From: Candidula unifasciata
Lineage: Eukaryota; Mollusca; Gastropoda; Stylommatophora; Geomitridae
Length of the DNA stretch: 64,000 nucleotides
Assembly (NCBI GenBank): GCA_905116865.2
Contig: CAJHNH020000791.1
Span: 20,001-84,000 of the forward strand
Direction of reading: 5' to 3'
Both the position numbers and the translations under genes were made by a program. Positions 10,809-21,779 of this stretch are shown here, piece after piece (position 1 is the stretch's first letter; each line of letters begins with the position of its first letter). The notes under the pieces are model-generated. The model did not search any database, had not been told where the DNA came from, and saw only the letters and a program-made list of their open reading frames with translations.

Positions 10809-11777
10809 GGCTCTCCTTTAAATCACGGCCCCAAATGATCTACGCAAAAAGTAAACCCAAACAGAGCCTTATTACATCCTGCCCTACAAACATTTAAAGG
10901 TTGTAGCTCGGAAAAAAATAATGAACGAAAAGTGTAAGGAAAAGGGCAAAGTCTACTACTTACCGAAAATTAAATCCTTTATATGTGAAAATTGTGGCAC
11001 ACAAGTTGCAAATAGTGCGCGAATATCTGTTCTTTCTCGCTGTCCGCCATCGCAACTCAGCACAGCTTGTCCGCGATTCTCATTCCGGGCGAGACATGAT
11101 CAGTAATGCGCGGTTTAATGTACGCGCATGTCGCCTCGGGACAACTTCAAACCAGCAGCCGCCACGATGGCGCTCCACTATCCTGACCACCCCTTGACCG
11201 TGGCGAATGCGAGCACGCTGGTACTTCTGACAAAAGCAGTAGTTCCTGTAAATTGTAGACTTTTTTTTCGGCGACTATAGTGACACCTCCGAGAGTATCC
11301 CCCGCACCGCTACGCGCGGCGCGGAAGAGGCTAGACTAGATGGCTGGGACTTACGAGCAAATACATTGGAGGAAGCTGCAGGAGCTGCGGTAGCTGCTGC
11401 TTGTGAGTCCTAGCCATCTAGTTTAGCTCCTTTCGCGCCTCGAGTAGTGGCGCGGGGATACTCTCGGAGGTGGCACTATAGTCGGCGAAAAGCGGTTCGC
11501 AACTTACATATAACTCAGGCCCTGCCGTAGGATAGCGCTATCGGGAGTATTTTCGCGTGTCGCTAATTTTTTTCGTCCGCAGTTAATCCTAGTATTGCCG
11601 CTGTTTAATCGCCGTCAAAAATCTGTTGCGTTTCGCGAAAATGTCGAGCGCAGTTAATCCTACTTTTCACACGGTTGATTCGCCGCAGAAGAAATGCGAA
11701 TTTTAAATATTAGTGAGGCTCTGTTTGGGTTTACTTTCTGCGTAGACCATTTGGGACCGTTATTTAAAGGTGAGCCG
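10809..11777. mobile_element. Non-autonomous inverted-repeat (foldback/MITE-like) element
   Basis: The ends are inverted repeats of about 61 bp: GGCTCTCCTTTAAATC at 10809 matches the complement of GGTGAGCC at the right end (11716-11777), with cores such as CAGAGCC and GGCTCTG. The satellite sequence is interrupted exactly here and AAATAAT occurs on both sides (10802-10808 and 11778-11784), consistent with a 7-bp target duplication. A second, nested pair of 80-90-bp inverted arms lies in the centre. No transposase frame is present; the 61-residue frame at 10921 has one CENC motif but no recognised domain. The superfamily is not determined. Confidence 0.82.
11269..11488. repeat. Large internal inverted repeat (hairpin)
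   Basis: The arm at about 11269-11356 (GCGACTATAGTGACACCTCC onward) is complementary, with scattered mismatches, to about 11403-11488 (ending GCACTATAGTCGGCG). The loop is about 46 bp and contains GCAGGAGCTGCGGTAGCTGC. The arms are GC-rich, with several CGCG steps. Lies inside the inverted-repeat element. Confidence 0.88.
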
Positions 11778-12269
11778 AAATAATCTTCCCTTGGTGGGTC
11801 TGTGAAACACCAACAATTTTGTTCGTAAACGCAGCTCCGCAGTCCTCAGTGACGAGACTTGTTCGTTAGTCACTGTCCTTGATCAGTTGATACAGAGACT
11901 TGGCTGGAATTAAGCTCTCGTTAACCACCAACTTGTCTCTCAGTTATCACTGGTTGTTTTTTTTTTTTTAACTCGCTTATCCGCGCCCCACCACTTTCAG
12001 TATTTTAATACTTCTGATACAATATGGCGGATAGGCTGGCCAACCAAACAAGTCGTGGCAAGTAACTTGTATTCCAATGTGAGATGAGCTGATTTAGAAC
12101 ACATGGTTACCCGTGGGGCTTCCAGGGTCCTGTTATAGGAAAAACACGAATAGACCCAATGCTCACCCAAAAGTGCGTCGTAAGAGTCGACTAATTGGGA
12201 GCTTCCATCAAAGTCAGACTGCATTTGCCTGAGGGGCAAGGAACGAGCAGTCTGCAAACAAATTAGTCA
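11778..12269. other. Satellite remnant then unique sequence
   Basis: The first about 40 bases (CTTCCCTTGGTGGGTCTGTG) are the continuation of the 33-bp satellite beyond the inverted-repeat element. The rest has no recognised feature apart from a T13 run near 11956. Confidence 0.6.
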
Positions 12270-12866
12270 GATCTTTCAAACAAATGGACACGCAAAACTC
12301 AAGTTCTGGAACAGAATGCAGTCCAGAAGTGGACGAACAATAATAACTTTCCGCTAGAGTTTACAGCTGGTGAACGCGAAGAAGTAATGGTGCAACTATC
12401 TCCCCTGTTGACACACAAGCAGATACCTCGGAGTACTAAAGTGAATCTTATCAGAACTATGTTTTGGCCAACACTATGCTATCAATGCCAAACGGGGACA
12501 TTTACACCCTCTAATGAACGTAAAATTGTGACAACAGAGATGAAATGCCTTAGAAGAGCTGCAGGAGTTTCAAGGAAAGACAGAATACGAAATCATGAAA
12601 TCAGACGAATGCTAGGAATAAAGCCAGTCTTACAGGTCATCAAAGAACAACAAATGAAGTGGTTTGGACACATAACAAGAATGCCCTGGTACTATTTGCT
12701 ACAGAGAGCCACACTAAAACGTTACAACGGGCATATAGCGAGTGGAAGACCTCGGAAAAGATGGAGTGATGGCATTAGGAACAGCCTTACAGAGATGAAC
12801 ATCAGTCTCAATAGTGCTCTTGACAGAGCTCATCAACGAACATTACATCTCCCCCCGACACTTTGA
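12270..12866 (+). pseudogene. 3' end of a LINE reverse transcriptase ORF
   Basis: The 159-codon frame from 12387 matches the C-terminal region typical of endonuclease/reverse-transcriptase LINEs. It shows an LCYQCQTGTF block, a KIVTTEMKCLRRAAG block, then QQMKWFGHITRMP, GRPRKRWSDGI and a terminal LHLPPTL stop. The upstream RT core and endonuclease are absent, as in a 5'-truncated insertion. An AAG array starts immediately after the stop, where this LINE type carries its short tandem tail (see the copies at 28476 and 35755). The frame is largely intact here, so the copy is younger than most in the window. It could not be mobile by itself. Confidence 0.85.
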
Positions 12867-12876
12867 TGAGGTACAA

Positions 12877-13007
12877 GAGAAGAAGAAGAAGAAGAAGAAG
12901 AAGAAGAAGAAGAAGAAGAAGAAGAAGAAGAAGAAGAAGAAGAAGAAGAAGAAGAAGAAGAAGAAGAAGAAGAAGAAGAAGAAGAAGAAGAAGAAGAAGA
13001 AGAAGAA
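12877..13007. repeat. AAG microsatellite at LINE 3' end
   Basis: An almost perfect AAG run of about 130 bp directly downstream of the LINE stop. It is likely the LINE's 3' tail, expanded by slippage. The poly-K, poly-R and poly-S frames across it are artefacts. Confidence 0.97.
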
Positions 13008-13140
13008 CACACGTTGATGACGACCTGCATGTTTGTAATATCTGTGGATATGTCCATTGTTTTGTTCACCTCTGCCATATCTTCCTGGGCATGATATTTT
13101 TATAACCTGTAGATTTAAAACAGTATAACCAACAAGACAG

Positions 13141-13320
13141 TCTTCTTCTTGCTCTTCAGCATTCGGAGCCCTTGAGGTACCAAGCTGCAGATATCACCCG
13201 CCTCCATTCATCTCTCTGATTGCTTTCCAGTTGGTGACTCCAAGTGTTTATAGGTCTGTCTGAAAATTATCTTTTCACCATCTTCTTGTTCTGCCCTGGG
13301 GTCTACGACATTTCAAAACA
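13141..13320 (-). pseudogene. Possible 3' terminal fragment of a LINE
   Basis: On the minus strand this reads RPINTWSHQLESNQ, then DEWRRVISAAWYLKGSE followed by an AAGAAGAAG-type end at 13141. It resembles the last coding residues and tail of an RTE-like LINE. It is short, and the similarity is judged by eye only. Confidence 0.4.
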
Positions 13321-13794
13321 TTTATGGATGCAGTTTTTGTCTCTCTGTTTTTTTTTTTTTTTTTTTAGGCATTCTGTATAGGCCCCAAAAATCAGTCTTT
13401 TAGCCCCATTTTGACGCCAGTAATTAGTGTTGATTTACACAGATTATAAATTCCGATTGGAGAACATACTGTATATTAGTTAGTTTCATACGTTCACTTA
13501 GCATCTTTGTCATATCTTCGCCATTTCTACTAACATTCGATATCCTCTCGTCCGTTTTTTTTTTAAAAATCGTCACGCTTACCTTGCATCCCCAAATGGG
13601 GAGCTTTATGTTATAACTGTGACTAGGTGAAAGATCAAATAGTTAAACATTGCTCGCCACCAAATAGTCCTCAAAAGGACTCTTGCTGTGTTCATTTGAT
13701 CAAAACATACTCAAATACTGTCCCGACCCACCGGCCTGCCAGTTGGGAATTCTGTCGCCGATGACGAAATTAGTAGAAGTAGTAGATTTTTACC
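13321..13794. other. Unique sequence, no gene seen
   Basis: Contains T runs at 13350-13367 and 13554-13564. No recognisable feature. Confidence 0.5.
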
Positions 13795-14215
13795 CCACTA
13801 GGACATGACACAAGCGATAAACACCCGATGTCACAAAGTGCCACCATGTGGACGAGGATCACTGTGGAGAGGTCCCGGAAACCGCGTTCAGTCATTAAAC
13901 CATATTTATGGTCAGACTATATTGCGGCCCCTGGCAAGAGCCAGAGAAGGGCTTCAAATAACGAAAAATTGCATCTCACAAGGAGATGACTGGTTTATGG
14001 AATGATGATGAGGAAATGACTGACTGACTGACTTTCTGCCCCACCAGGACATCACATAAGCGATAAACACCCGATGACACAGAAAGCCACCATGTGAATA
14101 AGGATCACCTTGGAGAGGTTCCAGAAACCGCGTTCAGCCTTTAGGCCATATTTATGGCCAGGCTATATTGCGGCCCCTGGCAAAAGCTAGAGTAGGGCTT
14201 CAAATAACGAAAAAT
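13795..14215 (+). mobile_element. Dispersed element, two tandem copies
   Basis: Two copies start at about 13795 and 14029, each running CCCCACxAGGACAT, GCGATAAACACCCGATG, CCACCATGTG, GAGGATCAC, GGTCCCGGAAACCGCGTTC and ATATTGCGGCCCCTGGCAA. They are joined by a TGACTGACTGAC spacer. The reverse complement of the same element occurs at 53285-53500, where its first part has become a 79-bp satellite. It encodes nothing recognisable; a SINE-like or MITE-like nature is possible. Confidence 0.8.
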
Positions 14216-14402
14216 GTACGATTGATTCACAGTGATGGAATTTGACATCTCTGCAGTAACCATAAAAATTACCGAACAGGATTCTGGGTCATGGATTCTA
14301 CAAGGGGAGACAACACACCGTGGCTTACCACAATGGGAAACGTTTGTCTTCCGTGTTAAGTAATGAATAATTTAGGCGCTGTTCTTTCATCAGAAGCACT
14401 AG

Positions 14403-14452
14403 AAACGCCTCCTCCTCTTTCTCTGTCTGTTTCTCATGATCTCTTTCTCTCA

Positions 14453-14505
<53 letters not shown>

Positions 14506-15190
14506 GTTTCTTATGATCTCTTTCTCTCATCTCTCGCTCTTTCTCTCTCTGTTTCTCATGATCTCTTTCTCTCATCTCTCTCTCTCTGTTTCTCATGATC
14601 TCTTTCTGTCTCTTTCTCTCTGTTTCTCATGATCTCTTTCTCTCATCTCTGTTTCTCACGATCTCTTTCTCTCTCTCTGTTTCTCATGATCTCCTTTTCT
14701 CATTTCTCTCTGTTTCTCATGATCTCTTTCTCTAATCTCTCTCTCTCTCTGTTTCTCACGTTCTCTTTCTCTCATCTCTCTCTCTGTTTCTCATGATCAA
14801 TTTCTCTCTCTCTCTGTTTCTCATGATCTCTTTCTCTCATGTCTCTTTCTCTCATGTCTCTTTCTCTCATGTCTCTCTCATCTCTGTTTCTCATGATCTC
14901 TTTCTCTCATTTCTTTCTGTTTCTCATTATCTCCTTTTCTCATTTCTCTCTGTTTCTCATGATCTCTTTCTCTAATCTCTCTCTCTCTCTGTGTTTCTCA
15001 CGTTCTCTTTCTCTCATCTCTCTCTCTGTTTCTCATGATCAATTTCTCTCTCTCTCTGTTTCTCATGATCTCTTTCTCTCATGTCTCTTTCTCTCATGTC
15101 TCTTTCTCTCATGTCTCTCTCATCTCTGTTTCTCATGATCTCTTTCTCTCATTTCTCTCTATTTCTCATGATCTATTTCTCTCATAACTC
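14403..15190. repeat. CT-rich minisatellite with TCTCATGATCTCT units
   Basis: Interleaves pure CT runs with units of the type TGTTTCTCATGATCTCTTTC. A block of about 242 bp is duplicated: the rare variant TCATGATCAATTTC occurs at 14791 and 15033 with matching surroundings. Open frames are artefacts. Confidence 0.92.
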
Positions 15191-15550
15191 TCTCTCTCTT
15201 TCACACACACACAAACACACACACATCTATCTCGAAATGGCCATCTATATCTTTTATTCAGCACTCACAGTCGACTGTACTCGAAGTGTCTGTCACTTTA
15301 AAATCCGTCGCGCTTTTAAAACTATTAGATTCGAAGTGATCAGTTTCTTTCTCTCTATCTCATCTCTCTTTTCCAGTCTACTTTCTCTCTTCCTCCTCTC
15401 TTTTTCCAGTCTTCTTTCTCTATTCCTCATCTCTATTTTTCCAGTCTTATTTCTCTATCCCTCATCTCTCCCTCTCCGTTAAGAGATTTTACACTGTTGG
15501 TAAAAGCAGCAAAAATGCCAATACAGTAACTTTCACACCGTTTAATGAAA

Positions 15551-15716
15551 CACTTGTGTGTGCGTGTGTGTGTCTGTGTGTGTGTGTGTGTGTTTCAGTT
15601 TTCTTACTTAAGGTTCTAGTTATAATAATAGCAAGCGAGTGTATTTTATGCGGGTTCTGTATTTTTTTCTAGTATACAACGCAGAGAATCCGGCTTCACA
15701 CACACACACACATACA

Positions 15717-15761
<45 letters not shown>
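15551..15761. repeat. GT and CA microsatellites
   Basis: A GT run at about 15551-15593 and a CA run at about 15698-15761, 100 bp apart in complementary orientation, so the transcript could pair. Confidence 0.93.
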
Positions 15762-15762
<1 letters not shown>

Positions 15763-15765
15763 GGA

Positions 15766-16200
15766 CACCGCTATAAGCAATCCGTTCCCATCTTTAGAAG
15801 CAAGCGAAGAGTTCCAATACAGATGGCAAAAATAACTGTCTGATTGCATATCCGTCTCGCCGTCTCCCTGAGTGTTGTGTGCCGGCCAGATCCCCCTATA
15901 ACTGCTGGCAGCACCGTTCTCCCCAGACTGTAATGATCTGTCTGTGCCTCCGCACTGTTCAGTCGCTCCCAACGAGCCCTCAAAATATCCAGCTTGTCAT
16001 ACACCAGTTTACTACCAAGCGATGCAGTACCGGCCAGTCTATCTGCCTGCTCTTTTCCAAACACAGTGGCATGACCTGGAGAAAATATAAAAGGATGCTA
16101 ATTGGGACCTCCGAAGTGATGCTTGTCATTCTGCACGTCTCCTGTCTGTTCCGGAACTCGTCAAAAATATCAAAAATGAAAATTAGCGACATTTGACCAG
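15766..16200 (-). pseudogene. Decayed LINE RNase H C-terminal region
   Basis: On the minus strand, the sequence near 16030-16075 reads as a spaced PGHATVFGKEQADRLAG-type motif, the C-terminal GNxxAD block of LINE RNase H. It is followed by LVYDKLDILRARWERLN and a C-rich tail (CNQTVIFAICIGTLRLLL). The same order and residues recur at 43400-44330, showing two copies of one family. The two frames covering the motif are offset by one, so the copy is broken. Confidence 0.8.
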
Positions 16201-16259
16201 GTATCTATCCGTGGCCGGTATCTACCCAATCGTTTTGGCAGAAGTTCTTCCTTTACAAA

Positions 16260-17000
16260 AATATATAATTCTAGCACCTTGCAAAAAGTATTTTGTAGAA
16301 TGATAATCCTGAAACCGCTGCGTCTGGAATGATCGTTGTCTGGTTTTGGAAGTGGGATCGTGTAGCCATGTACCCAATCCTTGTATACTGTAGGTGATCT
16401 GATGCTCTGGTCGAGGTAAAAAAAAAAAACCCCATCTTTTTCATGTCTTCATCACTCATACTCTTTATATGGGCAAATCTGACTCCGTCTGGCCCGGCGC
16501 AGTGTCTTTTACTTTTTGCAATGTATATTTTATACCCTCCACCCTAATAATGGTTATCGTGTTTTGTATTATACAGATGATCTCTAACTGAATTGCTAAG
16601 CTCCTTATCAGTATCATCAGTTTCGGCTGTAAATCTCTTTAAAAATGCTTTCCCTTTTCCTTTGTCTGTTGTCATTGGCTCATCAGGTATAGAATACCTG
16701 TTGTGACAGGTCGAACCTTACTTTGCATTTGTCTGTGAAGTTTCCAAAACCAACCCAGTGATTTATCCCCTCCAATTTAGCTCATAAAATGTTCCCGTTA
16801 TCTGTTTTTTTTTTCCATCTGCTTTACACCGCTTGAACTCTTCTACCTTTTCCTTTTTAACTATGTCTAGCTATTCTATATCCTCTATTAACCTGTGCGG
16901 TGCCTTTCGCAACTTCTATAATTTCTTAACTGCTGTTCGCTTTGCTTTCCGTGCCTGTTCTACGTCTTGGGTCCACTATGGAGGCTGCACAAAAGCAAAG
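16260..17000 (-). pseudogene. LINE linker and N-terminal reverse transcriptase
   Basis: Minus-strand reading gives the endonuclease-RT linker, then near 16500-16260 the RT start: AGPDGVRFAHIKSM and DWVHGYTIPLPKPDNDHSRR, then FRIIILQNT. These match the first RT blocks of Jockey/I-like LINEs. The catalytic core (YADD) is missing: the sequence passes directly to the RNase H region at about 16200, so more than a kilobase has been deleted. A12 at 16418 breaks the frame. Confidence 0.78.
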
Positions 17001-17770
17001 CTGGTAGTTATGCTTCATACTTTCAGTCTGAGACGTTCGAGAAGGATACTGTCCCTCTCATACTTAAAAGTCTTGAGCGTTCTGACAGCCTTAATCTTGA
17101 TAACTTTAGAAATCAAGACTGTGCATGGCATATGGTCACTACCATGATCGCCTAGGACACTCCTTTTTAAGTCTAGCACTGCTGACTGGTTAACAAACGC
17201 CAAATCAATGACCGTGTCTGCATCACCAGGTCTCATTGCCATTCTAGTTGGTCTGCTGTCGTTTATACAGATTACATCTGCATCCACCATAGCTTCCGCT
17301 AATGCATTTCCTTATCTGTGTTCCCCAGTACTGTCCTATGATCCGTACAGCGCACTGAAATCCCCACAAATGAGAAGCCTATTACCCGGGATTTCTTCTT
17401 TGAGCCAGTCTCAGTGTTTTCTTGTGACAAAAGAGTCGCCCGCAGCGTAAACATTTACTATATTCCAGGTTGTTCTCCCATTATCTATCTGTATACCCTG
17501 AACCTCTAGTGTACTATGACTCCACTGGCCCATGGCAAGAACCACATGTTTCACCCCATTCTTCACCACCAGACATTGCCCATGCCTCACGGGTGTGTTA
17601 GCATTTGTAAACTAATTTATCCGCAGCGTAAACATTTACTATATTCAAGGTTGTTCCTTCATTACCTATCTGTATACCACGAACTTTTAGTTACAATGAT
17701 TTTACTGGTTCAGATCAAGAATCACACGTTTCACCCCATTTTTGACTAGCAGAAATCGCCAATGTATTCA
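17001..17770 (-). pseudogene. LINE endonuclease domain with internal duplication
   Basis: The frame at 17015-17290 carries RPTRMAMRPGDADTVIDLAF and, further on, LGDHGSDHMPCTV, the terminal SDHxP block of LINE apurinic endonucleases. Upstream, near 17300-17500, are GNRLLICGDF and NIVNVYAAGD-type motifs with frame breaks. The first part has been duplicated: 17447-17590 and 17624-17765 are diverged direct copies sharing AACATTTACTATATTC and CACATGTTTCACCCCATT-like segments. With the RT start and RNase H downstream this is one internally deleted LINE spanning 15766-17770. Confidence 0.82.
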
Positions 17771-18540
17771 TGTAAATATAGTATTCACCAGAATTCCTGA
17801 TTAATAAATAATATTCTTGACTTCGCGTGCCTCACGTTTTCGGGAGAGCTCTCAAAGGAACAATGAAATTACAGACCCTTGCCAACATTCTTGTTCTCCC
17901 AGAGGGCGGTGGAAACAGATGCAGACATTAAACACAGGACACTGCAGCCAGGTCTATGATCAATCATGGCGTCTACTAATGGACTGGACAGCGCCAGAAC
18001 AACTCTTTTTTAAAAAATCCTTCTTGCGTTCTCGTTCTACGCTTTTAATTATTTCTGACTGATGCTTTTTCTTTCCTTTAACGACTTTCTTTTATTTTGA
18101 ATCCATAAAATACAATCCACATGAAATATTTCTTTGTTGAAAAGTCATTTTGCGTGCCGTCACAAACATCTTGAGATGTTGCAATAGGACCACATTTGAG
18201 CTGACTGCACGTGAAATTTGTGTACTGTTTGGTTTAATGTGCCATTCTTAGCTTCTCCAAGAAGCAGCTTTGCTTACTTAGTGTAACTTAACAACAGAAC
18301 TGAACACTGGATTCAACGTTCAGTGTCCCCACCCGTCGCCACCACCAGTATTACAAGTTTTGATTCGACACCACTTTACAAAAACATTGCTAGATTACCA
18401 CGGTTTGTTTATATGAATTATCTATTTTATGTGTCTGACATTTGTTGTTAGTTAACGGACAGTTTATATCACTGAATATATAACGATACAGTTGATAAGT
18501 TCTTACTTCCCTTCCACAGTATAATGAACATTGTCAACAA
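17771..18540. other. Unique sequence, no gene seen
   Basis: Only short frames and no recognisable motif. An 81-codon frame at 17817 has no known domain. Confidence 0.5.
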
Positions 18541-18544
18541 CTAA

Positions 18545-19195
18545 CGATGCCCCAAGTCCCTATGATGTTTGAGGTTTGAACAACTGATCAAAATCATGGG
18601 GCACATGAGTGCTCCTTTCTTTGTTTCTAACTCAAGCCTGAGTCCGAAGAAGCTTAGCACAGTGCACACACTCCGTAGACCATACGAGGATCCTAAAATA
18701 CTTTTGGTAGATTTTTCGGTACTTAATTTATAACTTACTCCTGACGTCACGACCACGTCACGGGAGACATTCCCAATAAATTCTAGGGTTTTCAGGTTGT
18801 AGTTTCTCGCGATTTATCTACAGCCAAGTTTAGGGAATTGAACACTCAAAAACAGCACCACACAACAGCACACATGCACCCCTTGAAATTATGGACTGTC
18901 GGGTCAGCTGTGGATTTCCGACGGGAATTTCGTGTTTGGGGTACGTTAGAAATTAAGAACCGATTTTTTTTCTCCAAATGTTTGCCTGGCTAGCGCCGTT
19001 AAGCTATTCTTTTCGATCTCCAACTGCCAAGGGATGTTTTACCTGCGCATTATTGCACACGGGCGTCCAATCTCACTACTCAGATACCAGGGGAATTACC
19101 AGAAGTGCAAGTCCACGTGAAAAAGTCTCAGCCCTTACCAGGAATTGAACCCGAAACCTCTAGCACTCGAGGCGGACACCATGCCTTGAGGCTGA
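18545..19195 (-). mobile_element. tRNA-derived SINE, copy 1, interrupted
   Basis: The minus strand carries a tRNA-like head at about 19195-19130: GTGTCCGCCTCGAGTGCTAG then the B box GGGTTCAATTCC, fitting GGTTCRANNCC. The body matches copy 2 at 22430-22785 through CAACTGCCAAGGGATxTTTTAC, AAGCTATTCTTTTCGAT and GCACAGTGCAC blocks. Roughly 300 bp at about 18690-18985 has no counterpart in copy 2 and is an insertion. A tRNA-like A box is weaker here (GCCTCAAGGCATGG). Transcribed by Pol III in intact copies. Confidence 0.78.
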
Positions 19196-19319
19196 CGATG
19201 CAAGCTCATTTTGTGTTGTTGTGTGTGTGTTTTTGTCTTCTGTGTTAAATAATTTTTTTTTTAGGTTTCTAATCAGGGGTCAGCGCTTACGGCTTAGGCG
19301 TTACAAGCCATCTTCTTTA

Positions 19320-19703
19320 TTCTGAGTGCCAGGTTAGAATCTTCGGTATTCTGAGTGTCAGCTTGGAATCTTCATTATTCTGAGTGCATGGTTGGAATCA
19401 TTTTCTTCAGAGTGTCAGGTTGGAATCTTCGTTATTCTGAGTGTCAGGTTGGAATCTTCTTTATTCTGAGTGTCAGGTTGGAATCTTCGTTATTCTGTGT
19501 GTCAGGTTGTAATCTTCGTTATTCTGAGTGTCAGGTTGGAATCTTCGGTATTCTGTGTGTCAGGTCGGAATCTTCGTTATTCTGAGTGCGAGGTTGAAAT
19601 CTTCGTTATTCTGAGTGCGAGGTTGGAACCTTCGTTATTCTAAGTGTCAGGTTGGAATCTTCGTTATTCTGAGTGTCAGGTTGGAATCTTTATTATTCTG
19701 AGC
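19320..19703. repeat. 29-bp minisatellite
   Basis: About thirteen copies of a unit made of GTGTCAGGTTGGAATCTTCG and TTATTCTGA. Period checked at 19441 and 19470. It ends directly against a SINE relic at 19704. Confidence 0.93.
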
Positions 19704-19770
19704 GCTAGTTTGGATCCTAACTGCAGGCCATTAGGCAGCAGACCGCTTTGTATTAATTTCGACAATGGCA
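19704..19770 (+). mobile_element. SINE relic (Thr-tRNA-like family)
   Basis: GGATCCTAACTGCAGGCCAT, then TTAGGCAGCAGACCG, match the region downstream of the B box in the relic at 56626-56770 and, more loosely, the SINE at 60722. The tRNA head is missing; the 29-bp array begins where it should be. Confidence 0.6.
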
Positions 19771-19834
19771 TCTAAAGCAGGTCTTTCGAAGACAATGACA
19801 AACTAAAATAGCGTTTGAATTGTTACATTTTTAT

Positions 19835-20425
19835 GTGGTAAGGAACTGATAAACACATCTGGAGTGTCTTAAGTATTATAATTCTGTATGGTAAGGAACT
19901 GATCAATACATCTGGAGTGTCTTAACTATTATAATTCTGTATGGTAAGGAACTGATCAATACATCTGGAGTGTCTTAACTATTATAATTCTGTATGGTAA
20001 GGAACTGATAAACACATCTGGAGTGTCTTAACTATTATAATTCTGTATGGTAAGGAACTGATCAATACATCTGGAGTGTCTTAACTATTATAATTCTGTA
20101 TGGTAAGGAACTGATCAATACATCTGGAGTGTCTTAACTATTATAATTCTGTATGGTAAGGAACTGATCAATACATCTGGAGTGTCTTAACTATTATAAT
20201 TCTGTATGGTAAGGAACTGATCAATACATCTGGAGTGTCTTAACTATTATAATTCTGTATGGTAAGGAACTGATCAATACTACTAGAGTACCCTAATAGT
20301 TACAGTTTTGTATGTCATGGAACTGATAAATGCAAATGGATCACACATACTGTTACAGTTCTGTGTGGTATGGAAGTTATAAACACAACTGGAGTATCCA
20401 AACTGTTACAGTTCTGTGTGGTATG
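19835..20425. repeat. 53-bp satellite, left block
   Basis: About nine close copies of a 53-bp unit with GGTAAGGAACTGATCAATAC and CATCTGGAGTGTCTTAACT, followed by two to three diverged copies. It is the same family as 21780-22385; the two blocks are separated by the LTR-like insertion. Confidence 0.93.
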
Positions 20426-21779
20426 TGTTAAATGCGTTATTAAGGGCAACGCATCCTAACAAGCGCCCAGTGTGTATGACTTGCTCCAGTCACATACCAG
20501 AGCGCCCTCAGACGACAAAACAACCGTTATGTTCCTACAGGAGAACAAGGAGAGACGACCCCAAACAAGAGCACCACTACCATCAAGGCACACACAACAA
20601 GCTAACATGTTCTTAAGTAACTACCTACATTGTCTACGAATAGGCTAACATAATACACCACGCCAAAAATGATTCTTCTAGTCCGATCAGTCTCTTTATC
20701 ATGGACGAACACAGAGTGGTATAAACAATATCCACTCAAGCTCTGAAGAGGATAAAACAGCTGCCACAGTCAGAATAAAACAAATGGCCCTTTATGGAGT
20801 AGGCCGAACACCCCGGGAATCTGACTCAATAGTCCATATGCCTCCTGGTAGTCGACTTCTTAACACACTCGACCGACTGCCTCACCGTCCTCCTCAATCA
20901 GAGTGTAATTGACTAATGATGAAGTACACTTGGACAGACAAACTGCAACGAACATGAATAGGCGATCGATGGCTTACTGTCAAGTCTCCTACTACCTTCC
21001 ATAAACTCACATCGGCAGTCTCTCTAGAAGTGGACAAACACACCAGCGAACTATGCACGAGGTGCCTGCTACTGGCAGCTCACACCTGACAGTGCAGATA
21101 TACCTATGTGATGTACAGTTACATTTCCACGGCGGTTCCTTTTCTACAACATAGATGCACATCTTGGTGAAAACTCCAGACTTCCCGCCTGATATCCCAG
21201 GCACTCACTGAAGTATCGCTAACATCCTGTCGATGAGCTCCCCACCCCCCTTCCTGCCCACACAAATCACAACTACACGTTAGTTAACATACAAAATCCC
21301 CCAGCCCCTTTCGAGCCCAAACAGAAACCCGTCACCACGTGTCACATAGCCGCACCACTGTCGACCCTTCCGAGGCCGACACAAGTTTATTCTAGACATT
21401 ACTTCCATAATTCCTAAAAGTCTAACTCATAATACACCACAATCATCCCAGTAGGTTCACAGGAATTCCAAGAATAAAACACAGTCTATTGAACCACTAG
21501 ACTCAAACAACATGACTCTACAGTAAGACAAAGTGAAAGCAAATGACGTGGACTGGGGTTTACGTTCAGCGGCCTATCACACCTGGGTCGCAATACCCGT
21601 GGAAACCGCTTTTAGCCGTTAATTTCAAGAAACTTCTGTCTCACGCGTCAAGCAGCGTGGATCTTTTGCACTTGTCTCTGTCATCATCATCATCATCTAG
21701 CACCTTTACGACTAGCGTAGGCGATCACGCCTCTGACCTCTGGTACAGTTAAACAGCAAAGTCAGTTCGGCATACAACA
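20426..21779. mobile_element. LTR-like insertion (putative solo LTR), 1354 bp
   Basis: It interrupts the 53-bp satellite and is flanked by perfect 5-bp direct repeats GTATG (20421-20425 and 21780-21784). It starts TGTTAAATGC and ends CATACAACA, giving the TGTT...AACA termini of LTRs. No gag, pol or internal second LTR copy is visible, so a solo LTR fits best; BEL/Pao or Gypsy are both possible. Two AATAAA signals occur, at about 20774 and 21473. Short frames inside have no recognised domain. The satellite target makes the boundaries exact. Confidence 0.8.
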
